In this document: piece after piece, positions 61,456-64,000 of the stretch
How positions within the stretch are numbered: the stretch's first letter is position 1
How the letters are laid out: each line of letters opens with the position of its first letter
Source of the DNA: Thalassospira profundimaris
Lineage (GTDB): Bacteria; Pseudomonadota; Alphaproteobacteria; Rhodospirillales; Thalassospiraceae
Length of the DNA stretch: 64,000 bases
Reading direction: 5' to 3'
Assembly: GCF_003326755.1 (NCBI RefSeq)
Contig: NZ_JPWH01000001.1
Location: 490,227 to 554,226 of the forward strand
The notes under the pieces: model-generated
Database searches by the model: none
The model's input: only the letters and a program-made list of their open reading frames with translations
What the model was told of the DNA's origin: nothing
Program-made: the position numbers and the translations under genes

Positions 61456-62316
61456 ATGACCAACCAAATGCGAATTGCTTTTCAGGGGATGCACGGTGCC
61501 TATTCCGATCAGGCGGCACGGCGTGCTTTTCCCGGCGCGGTAACAGTACCCTGCCGGACCTTTGAAGGCGCATTTGGCACCCTGCGCGATGGTGAAGTTG
61601 ATTTGGCGGTGATTCCCATCGACAATACCCTGGCCGGGCGCGTGGCCGATGTGCATCACCTCTTGCCCGATTCGGGCGTGCATATCATTGGCGAAACCTT
61701 TTTGCGCATCAATCATGCGCTGCTGGGTGTCAAGGGCACGCAAATTTCCGATATTCGTGAAATTCGCAGTCATGTTCACGCCCTGGGCCAGTGCCGTAAA
61801 ATTCGCAAGGAACTGGGGGTTCCGGCCATTGTCGGTTCCGATACGGCGGGGTGTGCCAAGGAAGTTGCCGATCTGGGCGACAAGGGCATTGCCGCCATTG
61901 CCCCGCTGCTGGCCGCCGAAATTTATGGCCTGGATGTTTTGCGCACCGAGGTCGAAGACGCCGCGCACAACACCACGCGCTTTATTATCCTCTCGCGCGA
62001 GGCCAAAACCGCGCCCAATGATGGCAGCCCGGTTGTGACCAGTTTTGTTTTCCGGGTGCGCAACGTTGCGGCTGCTTTGTATAAGGCGCTGGGCGGTTTT
62101 GCCACCAATGGCATCAATATGACCAAGCTGGAAAGCTATATGGTGGAAGGCCATTTCACCGCCACCCAGTTCTTTGCCGAGGTGGAAGCCCATCCGGACC
62201 AGCTTGGCCTGCGTCATGCGCTGGAGGAATTGCAGTTCTTTTCCCACGAGGTCCGGATTTTGGGGGTGTATCCCGCCCATCCGTTCCGGCGCGAAAATGT
62301 CCTGCCTGCCGAGTAA
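61456..62316 (+). CDS. pheA: Prephenate dehydratase (monofunctional)
   Basis: A 286-residue enzyme that turns prephenate into phenylpyruvate for phenylalanine synthesis. The dehydratase domain has FQGMHGAYSDQAARRAF, VIPIDNTLAGRV and HNTTRFIIL (with the catalytic Thr-Thr-Arg-Phe). The C-terminal ACT domain contains VRNVAAALYKALGGFATNGINMTKLESYMV, which binds Phe for feedback inhibition. There is no fused chorismate mutase. The ATG at 61456 has AGGA at nine-base spacing; an upstream ATG at 61447 is less likely. A bidirectional terminator follows. Confidence 0.96.
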   Translation: MTNQMRIAFQGMHGAYSDQAARRAFPGAVTVPCRTFEGAFGTLRDGEVDLAVIPIDNTLAGRVADVHHLLPDSGVHIIGETFLRINHALLGVKGTQISDIREIRSHVHALGQCRKIRKELGVPAIVGSDTAGCAKEVADLGDKGIAAIAPLLAAEIYGLDVLRTEVEDAAHNTTRFIILSREAKTAPNDGSPVVTSFVFRVRNVAAALYKALGGFATNGINMTKLESYMVEGHFTATQFFAEVEAHPDQLGLRHALEELQFFSHEVRILGVYPAHPFRRENVLPAE

Positions 62317-62350
62317 ATGAGTCCGAAATGATTCCGGCCGCTTAAAAATC

Positions 62351-62386
62351 AAACGGGCCGCCAGTCATCGCTGGCGGCCCGTTTTG
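62351..62386. terminator. Bidirectional terminator between pheA and the chemoreceptor gene
   Basis: A 14-bp stem AAACGGGCCGCCAG / CTGGCGGCCCGTTT with a 6-base loop; T-rich tails occur on both strands (TTTTG on plus, TTTGATTTTT on minus). Confidence 0.92.
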
Positions 62387-62414
62387 TCCTGTTATGCCGA
62401 ATATTTGGCAGGCG

Positions 62415-64000
62415 TCAGGCATCGGCCTGATTGTTCAAATCGCGGGCAAACCGGCCAATGACTTTGGCGAGTTCGGCAGAACGTTGCGACAGTTCATGCG
62501 CGGCGGCCTTGATTTTTTCGGCATCCCCCGTGGTGCTTTGCGCATCCTGCATGGTTTTGCCCGACGTATCGGAAATCTGTTTGACGCCGCTGGCACTGCG
62601 ATGGGCATTTCCGGCAATTTCGCTGGTGGCAACACCCTGTTCCTCAATCGCGCTGGCAATGGTGGTGGAAACCTCGCGCAGAATGCCGATGGTTTCCGAA
62701 ACCCGGCCAATGCCATCAACCGCGCGGCTCGTACCCTCGACGACGGAATTGATCTGACTGGCAATTTCGTCGGTGGCGCGGGCGGTTTGGGTGGCAAGGT
62801 TTTTCACCTCGCTTGCGACCACGGCAAAGCCCTTGCCTGCATCCCCCGCCCGGGCGGCTTCGATGGTGGCATTCAGGGCCAGAAGGTTGGTTTGCCCGGC
62901 AATATCGTTAATCAGATTAACGATTTCCTGAATTTTATCAACCGATTGCGACAGCCCGCCCACATCCTGGCGGGCATTGTTGCTTTCTTCCGTCGCCTGG
63001 ATCACGGTTTTTGCCATCTGGTCAATCTGGCCGCTGATCTCCCGGATCGAGGAGGAAAGTTCCTCCGTCGCTGCCGCAACCGCATCGACATTGGCCGACA
63101 CATCCCCCGCCGTATTGGCGACTTCACGGCTGTGCGTGAGGATGCCATTGGCGCTATGAGTCATATTTTCTGACAGTTTCAGCGATTGATTGGTCGAATT
63201 GTCCACGGCATGGGCAATCGAGCCAACTTCCTGTTCAAGTTTGTGGGCGATGTCGCGAATATGGCTGCGGCGTTCGTCTTCGGCACGCTGTTTCTGTTTG
63301 AGGGCTTCGGCCTCCAGTTTTTGGGCGTTGGCCGATGTATCACGCAGTGCCAGGACCCCGGCGGCCATGTCGGCAATTTCAACGAACCGCGACTCGGTTT
63401 CCACCTCGGCATCGTAATTGCCTGCGGCAATGGTGCGGATATTTCGGTTGAGCGATACGATGCTGCGCCCGATCCGGGTGCTGACGATCCAGGACAGTGA
63501 CCCGGCAACGATAATCGCGATGGCCGAAATCAGGCCCAGCCGCCACAGGATGGCGTGAAATTCGTTGGCCACATCATCCATGTAAACCCCGGTGCCCAGC
63601 GCCCAGCCCCATTGGGGAACCGGCCTGACATAGGCGGCCTTTTCAATCAGACGGTCGCCTTCACCGGGTTTTTTGGTGTCATAGGTAATGACGCCGCCAC
63701 CGGCTTTGGCAGTGCTGACAATCATCTTGCGCACCTTGCTGTCGGGTTTGCATTTGCCTTCATCTTCCGGGCTTAACGGGTCCAGCACCATGCAATGGTT
63801 GAAGTCCGAAATATAAACGTAATTGTCGGACGCAAACCGGTATTCGCGCAGCAGCGCCAGGACTTCGGCCTTGGCCGCGGCTTCATCCATTTCGCCGCTT
63901 TTCGCCTTTTTGACATACTGGTCAATAATCTTGACCGCCCCTTCGGTCAGGTGGCTGATTTCATTGTATTTTTCGTTGCGAATGGAATTCTGGTAATTGA
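62415..64000 (-). CDS. Methyl-accepting chemotaxis protein with single Cache domain, 5' truncated
   Basis: The frame is open through the right edge, so the N-terminus is missing; 527 residues are present. The visible part starts in the sensor ([13 protein letters not shown]...[15 protein letters not shown]...[42 protein letters not shown]), an sCache_2-type extracellular ligand domain. A second membrane helix ([19 protein letters not shown]), a HAMP region, and the signalling hairpin ([19 protein letters not shown]) follow. The CheA/CheW contact tip is intact. The ligand is unknown; sCache_2 receptors often bind organic acids. Confidence 0.95.
   Translation of the reverse strand, partial: NYQNSIRNEKYNEISHLTEGAVKIIDQYVKKAKSGEMDEAAAKAEVLALLREYRFASDNYVYISDFNHCMVLDPLSPEDEGKCKPDSKVRKMIVSTAKAGGGVITYDTKKPGEGDRLIEKAAYVRPVPQWGWALGTGVYMDDVANEFHAILWRLGLISAIAIIVAGSLSWIVSTRIGRSIVSLNRNIRTIAAGNYDAEVETESRFVEIADMAAGVLALRDTSANAQKLEAEALKQKQRAEDERRSHIRDIAHKLEQEVGSIAHAVDNSTNQSLKLSENMTHSANGILTHSREVANTAGDVSANVDAVAAATEELSSSIREISGQIDQMAKTVIQATEESNNARQDVGGLSQSVDKIQEIVNLINDIAGQTNLLALNATIEAARAGDAGKGFAVVASEVKNLATQTARATDEIASQINSVVEGTSRAVDGIGRVSETIGILREVSTTIASAIEEQGVATSEIAGNAHRSASGVKQISDTSGKTMQDAQSTTGDAEKIKAAAHELSQRSAELAKVIGRFARDLNNQADA

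Overview
The window reads as chromosomal DNA of a GC-rich alphaproteobacterium. A Thalassospira-like member of the Rhodospirillales is my best guess, from gene content and protein style only; no database was consulted. Supporting content includes a very large NAD-dependent glutamate dehydrogenase, a membrane-anchored cytochrome c of CycM type, a DUF1127 protein, a GcvA-type LysR regulator and a prephenate dehydratase of alphaproteobacterial style. Most genes are ordinary core or niche-adaptation genes. One foreign AT-rich island and one solitary NACHT gene stand out.

Layout: 1-3.5 kb, 3' part of the glutamate dehydrogenase. 3.7-7.2 kb, HtpX protease, an unknown helical-repeat protein and a BAX-inhibitor-1 membrane protein. 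7.4-10.9 kb, an exported protein with one haem c motif and an acyl-CoA synthetase. 11-15.2 kb, the ybbP-ybbA ABC exporter pair divergent from a tesA-like esterase, the same neighbourhood as in E. coli. 15.2-16.4 kb, an AT-rich stretch without a gene. 16.4-22.1 kb, a J-domain protein, a FIST sensor protein, the Tas aldo/keto reductase, a pirin, ThpR and a PfpI/DJ-1 protein.

22.4-30.1 kb is a genomic island inserted at the 3' end of tRNA-Ser(GGA). The inner unit (about 23.37-30.07 kb) is an integrated mobilizable plasmid. It has a ColE2-type replication protein, a candidate oriT, a translationally coupled operon (secreted DUF1566-like protein, MobC, relaxase) with a small ORF embedded out of frame in the relaxase, an EcsC-like cargo gene, and a tyrosine integrase beside the tRNA. 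To its left is a second, integrase-less unit (about 22.4-23.4 kb) that carries only a MazEF/PemIK-type toxin-antitoxin pair. It is bounded by att-like copies and ends in sequence homologous to the integrase-side end of the main element. The whole therefore looks like a tandem (accretion) array: an integrative mobilizable element plus a cis-mobilizable passenger held by a toxin-antitoxin.

30.4-40.8 kb: a small membrane protein, a quinone oxidoreductase, a cysteine-containing micro-ORF coupled to a methyltransferase, DUF1127 and GcvA-like LysR genes, and the complete yejABEF peptide-uptake operon. 40.8-47.2 kb: a FliL-like exported protein, a 1 kb gap with two orphan operator-like palindromes, MarR, leucyl aminopeptidase, glutathione S-transferase, a uracil-DNA glycosylase family protein, pterin-4a-carbinolamine dehydratase and an SDR dehydrogenase with a 12-bp-arm operator palindrome.

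47.4-50.4 kb holds a 992-residue NACHT NTPase with a C-terminal pentapeptide-repeat domain built partly from near-identical 105-bp tandem repeats. It resembles bacterial NLR-like defence proteins and is the best candidate here for an undescribed immune system. 50.7-64 kb: two EamA exporters (one divergent from an Lrp-type regulator), two cation/proton antiporters, a DinB-like enzyme, a LysE exporter, a HisN-type phosphatase, cytochrome c, kdsB, pheA and a truncated methyl-accepting chemotaxis protein.
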